From the NCBI GenBank assembly GCA_003260075.1, contig QLIY01000060.1, positions 62,001 to 126,000 on the forward strand: DNA of 64,000 bases. Reading direction: 5' to 3'. Both the position numbers and the translations under genes were made by a program. The DNA comes from Phallusia mammillata. Taxonomy: Eukaryota > Chordata > Ascidiacea > Phlebobranchia > Ascidiidae. Below, piece after piece: positions 26,301 to 59,365 of this stretch. The notes below the pieces were generated by a model. That model did not search any database. It was given only the letters and a program-made list of their open reading frames with translations, and was not told the DNA's origin. Position 1 is the stretch's first letter. Each line of letters begins with the position of its first letter.

Positions 26301-29300
26301 GCTTCTTTAAATCTTTTTTCGCTTCCTCCTTCTGATCTTGAAGCGGCCGTTCCACTTCGCTGCGCAACTGAACAAGCAGAAAACAACGTCACGCGTGTGC
26401 ATTAAACCGTGTCCAAACGAGCGAAGATGTTTTGTGATCGTTTGCAACACGATCGTTTTCTGAATCGAATTTGTCCGTAAAAGGTGTGGAAAACGTGGTT
26501 TTGGGTCCGTTTGGAGCAATCTGTCTTGTAGACCTGACATCTGAGGCCTCACTCTCGTTATTTAAACCGTGTGCGAGTGAAAGTTGTTTACTGTTAGTTT
26601 TGGTGTTGAACGCCAATGCATTTAAAACATGCCTGCGCTGTTGTGATACATTTAATGGCATTTTACAGCGAAATTGACTTCTTTATATCACTGACGATGA
26701 CATGAGCGTTTGCCGAAACGTTTGAATAATAAAGCATGTCGCTTTTAAAGTATATTTGTTTTCTATTTGAAAAGTTTTAAATATAACTCGCAGTCCTGTT
26801 TTGTCACAATAGAATGCGAGTATTAAATACATTTATAATGTACAAACCGGGTTTAACAAATTTGTCATTCAACTGGTGTAATGCTAAACAAAATACTAGT
26901 TGCTGTTTGTTTTCAAGAACTTGTATACCGGGTACGCATATCTGTGTTAAACAATATTGTAACAAAACTTTCGTGTCCTAATAAGTCGAAAAACACGGTT
27001 TGGTCTTAACGATCGTTAATAAAAATTTACGTCCGGCATGTTTGTTACACTAAAATTGCGTTAATAGGTGATTACGCCTAGCACGCAAAAAAATACAATC
27101 ATTTATACAATGAATATGACGTCAGGGCGTCATGCATAAACATCACGAGGGAGGGTTTCCACCGAAAGTAGCTCTATACAACGTGGTATATATTTCTAGG
27201 CTTTACTGTATGCATAAATCAAGCGCCGAAGCCCGTTTGAGCATAAAGATAACTTCCGTTATTGCTAATTAAAATTTTAGAGCACAACGCCCGCAACTAT
27301 GTGTTTTCCCACAGCTTGTCTTTCCTGGTATTCGGTTCGTTATAAAGTCAGAGGAATAACTATCTATGTAACATTTTATCTTGCTTTGTATATACGTGAA
27401 ATGGACTTGTACAAACACGAAATATGTGATTTGTTTAGGGGAGTAAAATGGTATAACCAATGCAATCTTATCATACTTAAACGATGCTTATTGCACAACG
27501 TAGAGCATAGTTGTACAGGCCTGAAATCCGGACCCGAACCCGAAAGTACAGGCCCTAAAAATGTTTTTGAAAACAAACCGTTCCCGTTGTGTTCAAACTG
27601 AAGCCTAATCACGATCCCAAAAGCTCAGGCCAACTACAGACATAGATACCAATGCAAGGCGTATTTCTTATTTGTCACGCAAATTCAGTTTACGGAATTC
27701 TTGTACATGAACTTTGGAATTCTCACCAAATATTTCTGCCCACGCGAATTCAATATTCCAATACAAAGCCGTAACTTCCTTCCCAATGGGGAGGAACTAA
27801 CAAAGGAGAAACACTAAATTGGAAATGCGTTAAACTGTGCGGAATTTGAGAATTGTTTCTCAAAACGTGCTCAGTATGGCAAATCAGACCAGATAAAACG
27901 CCGTTTAATGTCCATTCGTAGAAACTATCTTTTCACAAAATTAAGGTTGTTTTCTTGCAAAACAAAAGTATCAGTTTACTTTAAGTTTACTTCAGTAGAC
28001 TTAAAAAACACATTTTTATAAATTAAAGTACGAAAATTTAAAGATTTGACCTATTTAATAGGAAACGTCATATTTTCTTAGCCTAACAACGTTTTCCATT
28101 AGTCGTAATTTGCAGCTTTAGTTGCGCATGCATTGTACAGTCTTATAAATTTTCTCAATTTGCACACCCCTGCCGGGATTTGAAACCATGACCCCGACAT
28201 TGAGTTGTTAGATTTGGAGACCCGCAAAAGTCGAATAAGTTCGATGTAAGTTTGGTAGAACAAGTCTATGCCCTGAAGGCAACTCATGGTAACTATCAAG
28301 TAACAGAAAACCCCCCCCCCCGTCTTATAAATTTTCTCAATTTGCACACCCCTGCCGGGATTTGAAACCCCGACCCCGACATTGAGTTGTTAGATTTGGA
28401 GACCCGCGAAAGTCGAATAAGTTCGATGTAAGTGTGGTAGAACAAGATATGCCCTGAAGGCAACTCATGGTAACTATCAAGTAACAGAAAAGGACTATGT
28501 AGAAAAGACAGTAGCACGAAACTGGTAAATCTTAAGGGCTTGTTAGTAAACGAGTTTCGTGTAATAACCATGGCACAGTTTCCCCAACATAAGTCCTGAG
28601 ACTACGGGGTACACGATATCTACACAATAAAATAATGTATATCATAGTGGCATAGTCATCATTTACATGTTGGATACTAACTTTCAGTCCTAAGCTTTTC
28701 ACATCTTTGGCTGTAGTAGGAAAACATAATGATTAAACGCCCATATTTAGGTTTAAAAACAAATTCAAACCTGGGCCCAATTAATTTGACAACAATTGGA
28801 CTATGGCCTTAACACCTAACTTTATATATTTGTTTACCACAAAGGGCCAATTACGTTAAAATATGTTCTGTTGGTTAAACATAAATGCCGCAATAAGAAA
28901 ATACAAACCAATTCTTACGCATGTATAGAGCATTTTGTGTTTACATACAATCATTTTTATGCATTTTCCTAAAGTTTGCACAACAAGTATTGGCTTGCAC
29001 TTTCAAATCAAAGAAAGTCTACAAATTGAAACCTAAAAATGTGTACATAATGGTCGTAGTGTATTGAACAAGCAACTTTTAAATCGAGTCCTAAAAAAAA
29101 AAAGCGAGTCCTAAAAGGCAGTGACGTACGTGAGGTGTTTTGTGGCAACGTAGCATGTGAAAACAACCCTTCCTTTTAAGCCTATCGCGTCTTTGCCTAG
29201 TCTGGCCTACCTTGTTAGCGAATTCCTGGTGCAGCTTGGCCTCCTGCAGGGCTGCTTCTTTCACTTGTTTCCATGTTTCTCCCAATGTGCTGTGACAAAA

Positions 29301-32300
29301 CGTAGCTTGTTAGGAATTTGGAGTTCGTTAACATAACGTGTGTAATCTCTAGGCCTTGAAGTTTTGCCACGGGTGCGTTGAAAACGTATAGTAATGTTAC
29401 TCCGGTTAAACCATTGGTTCCCAACTTTTTTCCACAAATTCCTCTCGTATCAGTTCAAAACATTTTCGTTCCTCCCTAATAGCTATAGTAGATGCTAAAC
29501 CATACAAAGATCATTTAAAATTGGGCGTTGTGTCAACTTCACAGGTGATGTTCCCAGAGTTTAAGTGTCTGTTTACAAACCACATGTAAAAATTTAAAAA
29601 AAGTAAATTCCTCCCCTCAAGTTTCAAAATTTCTCCCCGGTTGGGAACCACTGGGTTTAACCATAGGAATAGTAGTGTCCTGGTATACCTATGATAATTA
29701 AGGCAACCACACTCCATAGAACCAAGTGAAAATTTGTAACGCAATTTTTGGATTTAATACCAAACAAATTTAGCACCTCTATACGCTCTAACCAAATTTT
29801 CCAAGTATTTTGTTTGTTATGAGCCGCATAATTTAGGTTTGGGTCTGTTATTGTCGAACAGTAAACAATCAGTTCAAAAGCGGATTTCAATATTAATTTG
29901 TAGCAAAGTACAAAATTACTGAATCGAGGCATTATTCAGACGAAACCGACCATCAAAGCGTGTAAAATATTTCAAGGCATATCCAATAAAGTTTGAAGCG
30001 AGCTCCATAACACTGCACTACGCAATGTCAATAAACAACTAACGGGCACTCAATTCCAGTGACAGTTTTATAGAGCACGATGTATGTACTTTCACGAAAC
30101 AAGAACCTACGTGAACCATTGTACAAGCGAACATCTCGGCAAATATTGAAGTAACAGCGCTTTGGAAAGCTTCAAAAACGGGCGAGGCACGTTTAAAGGG
30201 GTCGTTAACCGATATCTGAGCACACTGGCGGCCTTTTGCTCGACAAACACCATTTATGTACGTTTATAGGAGCAACTCCGCTATTATGTAATTACAGAGG
30301 TAAGTCGACTGAGAAATGAAGCTGAGCAGCAAAAATCGACTTGCGTGCTTTACTACCATGAGTCACGTGCTTCATGGCGTCATCGATTTAGTCAACCAGG
30401 TGATTTTGTTTTTGTGAAGTGCGTTAAACAAATGGTGAAGTACGCGTGCTAGTCATAATAGCAGTAACCGCCGTTTTCAAACATAAGCATTTTTGTGTTT
30501 CTGATACACATACGTATTTAACTTTGTCAATTGGAGATGACCATACATCAACGTCATACACTATGATGTGGCAATTGTATTATTAGCTAATTTTTTTTAT
30601 TTGTGGCCAAAAATCCAACCAGTTATAAAGCATCAGTTCGCCACACAAACTATTTAATAAGTACCTACCCTCCTTCCTGTGCAGCATGCATGCTGTTAGC
30701 AATTGAAGTGAGTCCTTTCGCATACTGTACTTCTAATGCTTCTCTATAATAAAATACATCACAATTATTGGTGGACAACATCCACATTTACATAAACAGC
30801 AATATCGTTACGGCGTCGTGAAAACAATTAAAAGCACACCACATATTTACTACCATAATGAACATTCAATGGGCTTGGCGTATAATGATTGACACATATA
30901 TACTGATTACATTACTGCATGCATTGAAATTGATAGACAGGTAAAAACATTACAACAATTGATAATCAACAATATTTGTATATAGATATATATCAGTATG
31001 CCATGTGATATGATACGAAGCGAAATTGAGCTATTTCTACTACTGTTTACTAAAGCTACAGCAAAACTTTGATGGTGTGACACAGTAAAGACCCCATTGA
31101 CTGTCGTTCATTGTTGTGCTGTTGTTAGTTTGTGTACGTAGTGGGGCACGTTGTTGGCAGACAAGCATAGGACAATAGGGCTATATTTAAGAACGTACCT
31201 GGCTTTAAAAAGATCGCTCATCTCTTTGCACATTTGCTTGCCGGCAAGCATCTTCTGATAGAGAACATAAAATCCACTTTGGAAACTGTGATTTTCCACT
31301 CGGTCAGACTAAAATGCAGATTTCTTGTTAAAGAGGTAACATGCTATAACATATTCTTTAAGTGTATTAGATTATACCTACAGTGCACCATTTGGTGCTT
31401 TTGTTTTCTATGACTGCTTTTAATTTAATATGTATACAATAGAAAACACATCATAGAAAATACTTCCATTGCACCTAATCATGGTTGCCTTTTTATAGAC
31501 AAAAAACAAAGACAAAGAAATAGATTTGAGTTAAACACAAAGTAGTTCTACTAGATTGTGTTTTAGCTGATACACCATAAAAATTTACAATAATGTTACA
31601 GGTCATATTCATCAACAAACTAGTACATGAATTTTAAGGAAATCAAAACACAAGGTTTTGGGACGCAATAAAAACAAAGAATGATGGATAGGTTTTTAAA
31701 GTGACATGCAAAATCGTGCAGAAGAATTTGCAGTGTACGTGAGGATTAAACTTTTGGCCTCAATTCAAACAGGATAGCAGGAAGTATCTCATTACCATTC
31801 TTACCCAAAAGTAGTCACAATAGCTGAATTTTCCTGGCTGCAACAAACTTTGTTCTTTTGCTTCCTTATCTGTGGGGTACGAGATTCCATTATGCTGCAA
31901 GTAAATGACAAAATTCAATTAAAAGCAATTATACACTGTAAAGGTAGCCTGGGGTCTTAAACTGGCAATAACATGCCAATAAACAGATTGTTGTTTTAAA
32001 AGTGAAAACCAAAAAAGTATGTATGCTAAAGTGAATGGTTTTGCTCTGTTTTAATATGTTTACAAAAAAGATAATTTGACTATGATATGTTTTGAAAATG
32101 CCTAAAAAATATTACCTTTTGTTGCATACCAGTAAAGGCAACAATAATGTCCAACAAAAGACCTTAGCTACATGACATATATGTTTGTGTGTGCTGATCT
32201 GGCACCAAGCAAACATACGGAAGACAAGCAAGACTAAGCACTTACTATCCTTATCTGTGGTTTTGGGCTGTGCCCATTCGACTGTGGAGTATTAGGAGTC

Positions 32301-34250
32301 GTCGGTCTGGGTGAGCTAAGGTTTGGTGAAGGCGACTTTGGCATGGGCGTCGTTGGTTGAGAATTGGATTGCGCTGTGAGCTGTATAGTTAGCTTGTTTT
32401 GCTGTGGTGTGGTCGGCTCAGAGGACGATAATATAGGCTTGGAGTTCGGCTGTACAGCAATAAGTTAAGTGTGCTAAATGTTTGGTGCAGTGGAAAATAA
32501 ATTAAGAATGCTTTCACTAACAATAGTGTTTCCTACTTAAAATGTGACTTACATTTTTTTTACAACAGCACTCAATGTTTTGATGAACAGTTGTTTTAAA
32601 GTTTTAGTTTAGCAGATTAAACAGGTATACTACAGATTTATTACATATAGGTTACACATCTAACCATACTAGGTCCCATTGTACCTTAATATTTTCTTTG
32701 CTGTCTTTATAGTCTGGTGTCAATTCAAGGGTAAGTCCAGGTGGCCCTGGAAACCAAAAACATAGCTTTATCCGAAACCGAAAAGCGTTTCTAGTAAGCA
32801 ATTTGTATTGAGCAATTCATGAATATGCCAAAGATACTTCCTTAATCGCTTCCTGTAAGTAGACCTATTATTCATACAAACCTGTTGCGTTTGGCTTTGT
32901 TGCTTCATCGCCGCTACTTATTCCATCTGGTAATTCCCACGAACTTTCTGTTTAAAACAGTAAAGGAAAATGAGTTTAAAATTCTGAACTGCTTGAGTCA
33001 TACCACTGCTAGCTAAATATGTTTTACTTCCAACAATCGGGTACATTAAGCAAGTTATCACGCCACTACAAGGAAATGCTTTTCTGCCAATTTTGCACAC
33101 TGTTCAGGGGATCATAATAATAAAAAGCATTCCAATTTCTATGAATATAAGTCTGTGTAACAGTAAAAGACATACTATTTGTTCTTGTATTGACATAGTA
33201 AATTTCTCCAGTTGGCGTTTTCACTTCATTCCATTCATCTGATGTAGTTGATGATACTTCGGATTCCTTCAAACAAATATTTGGTTACTCATTCCTTCAA
33301 CATGAGTACATGACACAATAAACTTGGTACATTTAATGGAATCTTTCTGTTAACACAGGACAGACAAACATACTCTAGCTGTATTTTCAGCTTTGGGAAG
33401 TTTAACATTTCCCAAATTTACATAATATTCGCAATAAACCTGCACACCTTATATTTTGCGACAAAACTACTTGGACACACAAACAACTAGACAAAGCTTT
33501 TAATGTATTTTGCTTGTGTACAATCAGCGGCTTTTATTTGCCACAAACATACACAATATTGGAGATATGCCTTATCTTTAAGACTTTAAATACATGTTTT
33601 GTTGTTTACCAAGTTAATCTAACAGAAAACAACCGCAAAAATCAGCATTTGGTTTATGACTTCAATTGTAATCCATATACCACCATACAATATTTGGCAC
33701 AACATGTCGTACCTGTACTTTGGTGACATATGATGCAGGGAACCATCCTCTTCTTCCATTTATTTCTCCTTCCCACCATCCTTCGTCACCAGAATACAAA
33801 ATCTGGATGGCTTCACCAGCATCAAAGGTTAATGTTGTAATCTGAGAAGAGAGCAAGTGTTTTATTTTCCACAGGGACCAACACATGTGTTATGCCAACG
33901 ATGTCAATTATAGTTGCGCACAAGTATACTTGTATACAATTCTGTAAAACAATTGTATAACTAAGAAACGGTGATTGTTTAATTAGACACGTGTATTCCA
34001 ATTTCTAGTAATTTCACAAACAAATCACAAAATGTAATGTACTGTAATGTGCAACGTGTGCTTCATTTGGTTTGGACCAACATGTGCAGCATGCTTTGTT
34101 TGAAAGAAGTTAATAATTTAACTTTGTGGCATATTGTTGAAAACTAATTTAAGCGATTGATACAAAGCTGGCTATGACAGGTTTACAACTTACTTCTCCG
34201 CCACCGGCACCATTATATGAATACAGCGTCTTACATATTCCTTCCGCCAT
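14331..34250 (-). CDS. GAS7: Growth arrest-specific protein 7 (SH3-WW-F-BAR)
   Basis: Fifteen phase-matched exons: 34250-34194, 33841-33713, 33266-33176, 32947-32882, 32746-32685, 32449-32246, 31894-31805, 31308-31199, 30743-30669, 29289-29211, 26367-26258, 18849-18768, 18186-18141, 17384-17206 and 14444-14331. They give 497 residues against about 476 in a human isoform. SH3 is at about 4-60 (ALYSY-like TLYSY, GDEGWWEGE, GWFPASYV). WW is at about 72-99 with Trp74, Tyr85-Tyr86 and Trp96. A Ser/Pro/Thr-rich linker (about 136-203) is followed by F-BAR from SYCDYFW to WFEEMV. The C-terminus DKDRELWVRKNATGKVKPVD matches vertebrate GAS7 closely. The protein binds membrane and actin and acts in neurite and phagocytic protrusions (family knowledge). 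Intron 11 contains misplaced contigs, including a second copy of exon 13. Confidence 0.94.
14434..14603. repeat. Duplicated exon-15 acceptor of GAS7 joined by 10 C
   Basis: 14434-14511 is repeated at 14522-14603 with small differences, separated by ten C (14512-14521). Both copies carry the last-exon acceptor edge and the start of a MITE (CAGTGGTTCT). Only the lower-coordinate copy is attached to the full last exon. Confidence 0.8.
14576..14966. mobile_element. hAT-type MITE, CAGTGGTTCTGAAACGG family
   Basis: It starts CAGTGGTTCTGAAACGGTCC and ends GTTTGAGAACCGCTG, so the termini are imperfect inverted repeats. The flanks ACGTAGAA and ATGTAGAA form an 8-bp target duplication with one mismatch. 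It lies in the last intron of GAS7, with no transposase frame. Confidence 0.7.
15630..15957. repeat. Duplicated block in GAS7 intron 14 with two C-run joins
   Basis: Ten C at 15630-15639 begin a block; 15668-15807 is repeated at 15819-15957 across twelve C (15808-15819, including one flanking C on each side). Copies differ by a few bases. Confidence 0.8.
16736..16979. repeat. Duplicated GC-rich block joined by 10 C
   Basis: 16736-16852 is repeated at 16863-16979, separated by ten C (16853-16862). Only a few substitutions separate the copies. Each copy contains a short plus-strand frame beginning MDLLTQAVYATSS. Confidence 0.85.
16746..16847 (+). CDS. Possible small coding exon or 33-codon frame inside GAS7 intron 14
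   Basis: An ATG at 16746 opens a frame of 33 codons, MDLLTQAVYATSSGAGQLLS and on. The duplicate at 16873-16974 keeps it open with one synonymous change and two others. A donor-like GAC|GTAAGA occurs in the second copy. A TGACGTCA site lies about 115 bases upstream in a relatively GC-rich stretch, which could be a promoter. No homologue is recognised and no downstream exon was found. It may be chance. Confidence 0.2.
   Translation: MDLLTQAVYATSSGAGQLLSGFSPKGYTTDVGV
19111..19256. repeat. Short duplicated block joined by C run
   Basis: 19111-19170 is repeated at 19196-19256; twelve C (19184-19195, two of them natural flank) separate the copies. Confidence 0.8.
19268..19980 (+). pseudogene. Inverted, misplaced copy of Ser-rich gene exon 1 and promoter
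   Basis: This segment is the reverse complement of 11677-12395 and re-encodes MDQSDKEDRR and the following Ser run at 19846-19980. It starts directly after a C run (19257-19267) and ends at a single N (19981), so it is a separate contig dropped into GAS7 intron 11. Its frame has no following exons. Small differences from the original suggest the other haplotype. Confidence 0.88.
20026..21165. repeat. Second copy of GAS7 intron 13-exon 13 region (haplotype piece)
   Basis: The segment matches 17445-18605 with scattered SNPs and small indels, and is bounded by N at 19981 and 21166. It lies upstream of exon 12 in transcription order, where it cannot belong. Confidence 0.85.
20704..20749 (-). pseudogene. 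Duplicate of GAS7 exon 13
   Basis: This copy of 18141-18186 (TKEDVNKAKKKSIKQ) has intact splice sites and one synonymous change. It sits before exon 12 in transcript order, so it is taken as an assembly duplicate, not a second exon. Confidence 0.8.
21272..21508. repeat. Duplicated block joined by 10 C
   Basis: 21272-21384 is repeated at 21395-21508 across ten C (21385-21394), with few substitutions. Confidence 0.85.
21595..23643. repeat. Three-copy block with C-run and N joins in GAS7 intron 11
   Basis: Copy A 21595-22532, a partial copy B 22544-22697 and copy C 22707-23643 share the start AAAGCAAGCTTTATGGGCG. An N at 21791 inside copy A joins a further small duplication. Copies A and C differ clearly in their middle parts (about 22040-22190 against 23060-23230) but agree at both ends. 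Confidence 0.8.
23644..26257. other. GAS7 intron 11, upper part
   Basis: No exon, RNA gene or named repeat is supported in this stretch. Open frames such as 23903-24196 and 25560-25763 lack family or splice support. Confidence 0.5.
28140..28493. repeat. Duplicated block with tRNA B-box-like sequence
   Basis: 28140-28310 is repeated at 28322-28493 across eleven C (28311-28321). On the minus strand each copy contains GGTTTCAAATCCCGGC, which resembles a polymerase III B box, so the unit may be a tRNA-derived SINE. I could not fold a convincing tRNA. Confidence 0.5.
29412..29653. mobile_element. hAT-type MITE, (C)ATTGGTTCCCAAC family
   Basis: The left end is CATTGGTTCCCAAC and the right end GGTTGGGAACCACTG. 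Flanks GGTTAAAC and GGTTTAAC are near-identical 8-bp target duplications. Related copies are at 43546-43930, 48472-48712 and 52277-52700. It lies in GAS7 intron 10. Confidence 0.75.
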
Positions 34251-35742
34251 AGTGGGCAAGCAAAAAGTAAATCCAAATTCGAATATCCGTGTTACAAAAA
34301 CAACAGTAAAAAGTCCGTATAATTGCTTGCAGTTGTCCCTCAGCTGCCTCAGTAAGTTAAATCCCGAGTGTAATATTCAGGTGCGGGTAAACAACAACAA
34401 GTTTCGCCAGCTAAACACTCGTGTCTCCTCGAGCCGTTTTTGTCTTCTGTCTCGATTGCCGCAGACGCAGACCCCCGGCTTGTCGTGTTTCGCGTCACAG
34501 CGCAATGATGTCACAATTCGACCTTAGGTGTGATGTGCTGGCGACATCGTACGGTCATGTTTTAGTGGAGTTCCTGCTTATATCTCTGCCTTGTATGAAG
34601 TCTGGCACGTTTAGCACTGGTGATTTGATTTGATAGAACTTCTTTCAACGACCAATATAGGCAAATTTACCACTAATAGGAGTTTTTATCAAGCATTTAA
34701 GGGGGTGCAAAAAGAGGACCGAGAAACACACGTTTAAAAGCACGCAGAAAACAGACAACAGAATTATCTCGGCCCCAGTCCACGTGTAAACACAACATAT
34801 CGATTTTACTTCACGAACAGACGGCACGAGTAGGCCTAGACATGAAGAATTGGCTGTTCGATCCGAAATGCTTGGTTGTTTTCTGCTATTTTTAGGCGTA
34901 ATTTTGGTACACGCAAATGAGTTACAGCTAAACGTGTATCTTTTTAGTCACCAATTGCCGAACTCTGGTGAATGGCATTAACGTTTCGCTCGTTTTCAAA
35001 GCGGTTCATGTGAGTTTTGGGAAATAGCCTAGGCTACAGCATATTCGTGTGTGTGTGTGTTTGAATCGTCTTTAAACCAAGACTACCTTAAAATCGGTAA
35101 TCTTATTGGTATTGGTGTTCTGCAAAATGTTTGGCAATTATGTTGTTTGATGGTCGTTAGCGCTGATCTCGCGTCGCACGATGTTAACGCAGCAAATTGT
35201 ACCGGACCAAAGAAATGGTTTGCGTGTCTCATAGTGCTGTACAACTATAATAGCTGTGCTATAGTTGTTTTGCCACTGTCCACATTATTCATCCAAACAC
35301 TTTTACATTAAAACATAGCACCCATATTCCGTACTTATTGTCAAATCAGTGTTGCTCGACGAGCGTAGCTTAGTATTATACGTAATTATGCCTTTTAGCA
35401 GACATTTTTTGGTTGTAGGTTTTGTGTAAGCCAATTTCGGCCTTTTTTAAAGTGATATAACACCCATTTTTGTTGTTCTAAAACGAGATTTAGAGCAGCG
35501 TTTCTCATCCGGGCCTTATAATATAACGATTGACTTCAAGTTTCCCAAGTTCGCCATGTATGGGAGGGAATGCATGCTGAAAAAGATTGAGAGCCACTGG
35601 TCTAAAGCCTATTGTAACGTCAACACACATTTTGAGATGAATTCTTCTATTTTTTTCCTACTGTCAAGCAAAAGCGAAAAAAACAGTACTATAAGCTTTT
35701 AATGAAGCGATACAAAATTTACGAAACTCGGTCAACGTACTG

Positions 35743-35912
35743 TGACGTCATAATTCCGACGACTAGCATTGTGACGTCATTGCCATCGCACGTGGTGCTG
35801 TGGTCATAAAGCAGTGACGTCATAAAAAAGTACGCAAAAAGTTTAAAACGAGATACAAAGCATGACGTGTAGAAAATCGGCCACTTAAAATGACGTCATA
35901 GCAGTTACGTCA
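35743..35912. promoter_or_regulatory. Cluster of perfect CRE sites upstream of GAS7
   Basis: Four perfect palindromes TGACGTCA (35743, 35772, 35815, 35891) and one TTACGTCA (35905) lie in 170 bases, 1.5 kb upstream of the GAS7 start codon. CREB/ATF factors bind this site. It may be an enhancer; the target gene is inferred from proximity. Confidence 0.55.
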
Positions 35913-36875
35913 TGATTAAGGATAGTACGCAAAGTTTGCTTGGTCAAAAGCAGTAGGTCATTAAAACTAGCGCAGCTATTAGTTTTACCTTGACAAAAAT
36001 ACTGTGAAAATAGTACAGGAAATTGCAGGGCTCACGAGACACACATAATGTGTAGGTTTATAGGTCCAGACACACGAGTTAGGATATAAATATATGGGCT
36101 TGTTAATATATAGAGGTGGAACTTTTTCGGCAAATAGGTAATTGTGCATTGTAAGCGGAAATACAATATTGCATTGGTGAGAAATTGCAAAAGAAAATTT
36201 CAACTGAGATTTCCAAAAGTACGATGGGTTTTGCATTACACGGCGAACCAAAGTAAATAAATGTGCAACTGTTGGTACAAGAAATTTTTCATTTTCATTA
36301 AAATATTTCATTCGAGAACCGCTAGGGGGTAACCTCGTGAAAGGGTCATGCCCCCATCATGGCACCAAACTCACGACTCAAACGCAAAAAAGTGGTAAAA
36401 TCGCGATTTTATATGGAAAGTATGATAACTCTTCAGGTAGATTAAATATAAGCTTTTCCAACACAAAGTCACATTGCGAAAGCCGCTTGGCTGACACCTA
36501 GTGGTACAAAACACGACACAGCGCATGTCTTACTTTTATGGTCTGTGAAAACCAAGTGCAAAAATATGTTTTTAAACTTGTTATGGCTTCAGACTCATGG
36601 TTTTAGACACCAGCTCAAGGGCGACACCCTCCGACGCCTGTCTGATATTTAAAAATACCGCCATGCGACGCCAGAGAGTCAATAAGGTACCGTTTGTCAC
36701 AGTATGAAATGTACTGGTAAAATGACGAATGCTTGGCTTACCACTATTAAACTAAGGGCTCGTGACATGAAATTAAAAAAAAACGACAGAATTATTAAGT
36801 ATGGATCAATTAGTTGTGAGAAAAGTTGCGCAAACGCCTTTTTCTCTTTTTGTTCAAAATGTTTTGCTATAAAGT

Positions 36876-37203
36876 TTTAAAAACACTGCTATAATATTAA
36901 CGTAGCTTAGGATTAAGTTCGGTGAGATAAATTATCAAATAATAAGCATTTTCGTCGCACAAACTGGTAGACAAACTTCCTGTAAGAACTGACATAGTAT
37001 GAGTAGAAGAAAAATTACGGAAAAGGGTTACAGGACCCCCCCCCCTTTAAAAACACTGCTATAATATTAACGTAGCTTAGGATTAAGTTCGGTAAGATAA
37101 ATTATCAAATAATAAGCATTTCCGTCGCACAAACTGGTAGACAAACTTCCTGTAAGAGCTTACAAGTATGAGTAGAAGAAAAATGACGGAAAAAAGTTAC
37201 AGG
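36876..37203. repeat. Duplicated block joined by 10 C
   Basis: 36876-37035 is repeated at 37046-37203 across ten C (37036-37045), with small differences. It lies just 3' of the SDR42E stop codon. Confidence 0.85.
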
Positions 37204-37231
37204 GGGTTTGAGTAGATCAGACCACACGATT

Positions 37232-58107
<20,876 letters not shown>

Positions 58108-59365
58108 CTAAAACGAGACAAAACGGAAAAAAAGTTTGCCTTTTTCTTCTTTTCCTCTCGCCATGGTATGAGATTTGATTGACAGATTTACAGCGTCACT
58201 GTAGTGGATTTACAAGCTCGTTTTTAAATTTAAAACGCTTTAAAATTTTGTTTTAACTTTTATAAGATTTGCAATATAAAAAATATTTATACTTAAACGG
58301 TTGAAAGCCCGCTGGTATTTCTTACCCCAATGTTTTGCAAATTCGCCCTAGGGGGGCGCCAGACATTTCCAAGGGGAGCGTGAGCCAAAAGTTAAATAAA
58401 AAAAATATTTAACTGTACACTCACCTCCCCCTAAAATTAATTTTGCAAGTGTAATGTATTGTTTGTGAGCACATACGTTTTTAAAACAAACGAATATTAT
58501 AATGCATTACCTTATGGCGTAAGACAAATTTTGAATATTGACATACGTGACAAAGTTTTTAGTTTGTCAGTTTAAAACAGGGGTCACCAAGTTTTTATAC
58601 TGCGGGCCGGATAATTTTATTAATCACGCTCAAAAGCCGCATGGGTTACAAGCCCTGACGCAGACTTTCCCAAACTGGAACTCGCGAGGCGACTTTGACG
58701 AGACCGCAAAGGGTTCATGTCTTCCCACGATCTAATTTGTATTCAGATTGTGCCGCTGTTTAATTGTAAAATTATGCAAAATATAGAAGTGTCACATACC
58801 AACTATTGTACGTTTATCTACCACAAAGAACTAAAAAGGCAATTGTTCGCAAACAATTACTATTATTTGCTTTGTCTGTGACGTAACAAACTGCTTTTGG
58901 ATGATACTTATGCAATCCTGTTAGACCAGGCAAAATTGTTACTAAAATGTATTCTGCATGTTTGCACAATCGTTAACGCCCCAGGCCTGTAATTAAATGA
59001 TACCTGATTTACAACATATGCAAGGGAAACTTCTAGTAGTTCCATTGCTGCAAGTATTCGAAAAAACTGTCGTTTTTTGCCTGTTTCAGGGGGGCGTAAA
59101 GTGCCCGACAAACACCTTAGGGGGGCGTGGACAAAAAAAGGTGAAGAACCGCTGTACTAAACCATGATTTGAGTCCTGCACAAGCTTCGTAAGTAACCAA
59201 CACACATCGTTGGGGACGGAAGCCAGTGATATCACGACTGACATCCTGAAATCGACGCGTCATTGTGCACCCCAGATTCCTTACATCTTGTGTATATTTT
59301 ATTCATACTATGGGACTGAGGCACAGTACTGTTGTTACATATTGAAGAGACAAAAGATTGTTAAG
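58108..59365. other. Intergenic DNA between SDR42E and metallothionein
   Basis: It contains promoters for two divergent genes and probable hAT relics at about 58579 (CAGGGGTCACCAAG) and about 59150 (GAAGAACCGCTG). A single metal-response-like heptamer TGCACCC lies at 59266-59272, about 95 bases before the metallothionein start; one match can be chance. Confidence 0.4.

Larger units (their letters stand above)
34251..37231. other. Intergenic DNA between GAS7 start and SDR42E end
   Basis: It holds the GAS7 promoter side, a CRE cluster (35743-35912), a possible degraded hAT relic at about 35494-35598 (GCAGCGTTTCTCATCCGG to GAGAGCCACTG), and a duplicated block at 36876-37203. No gene is supported. 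Confidence 0.55.
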
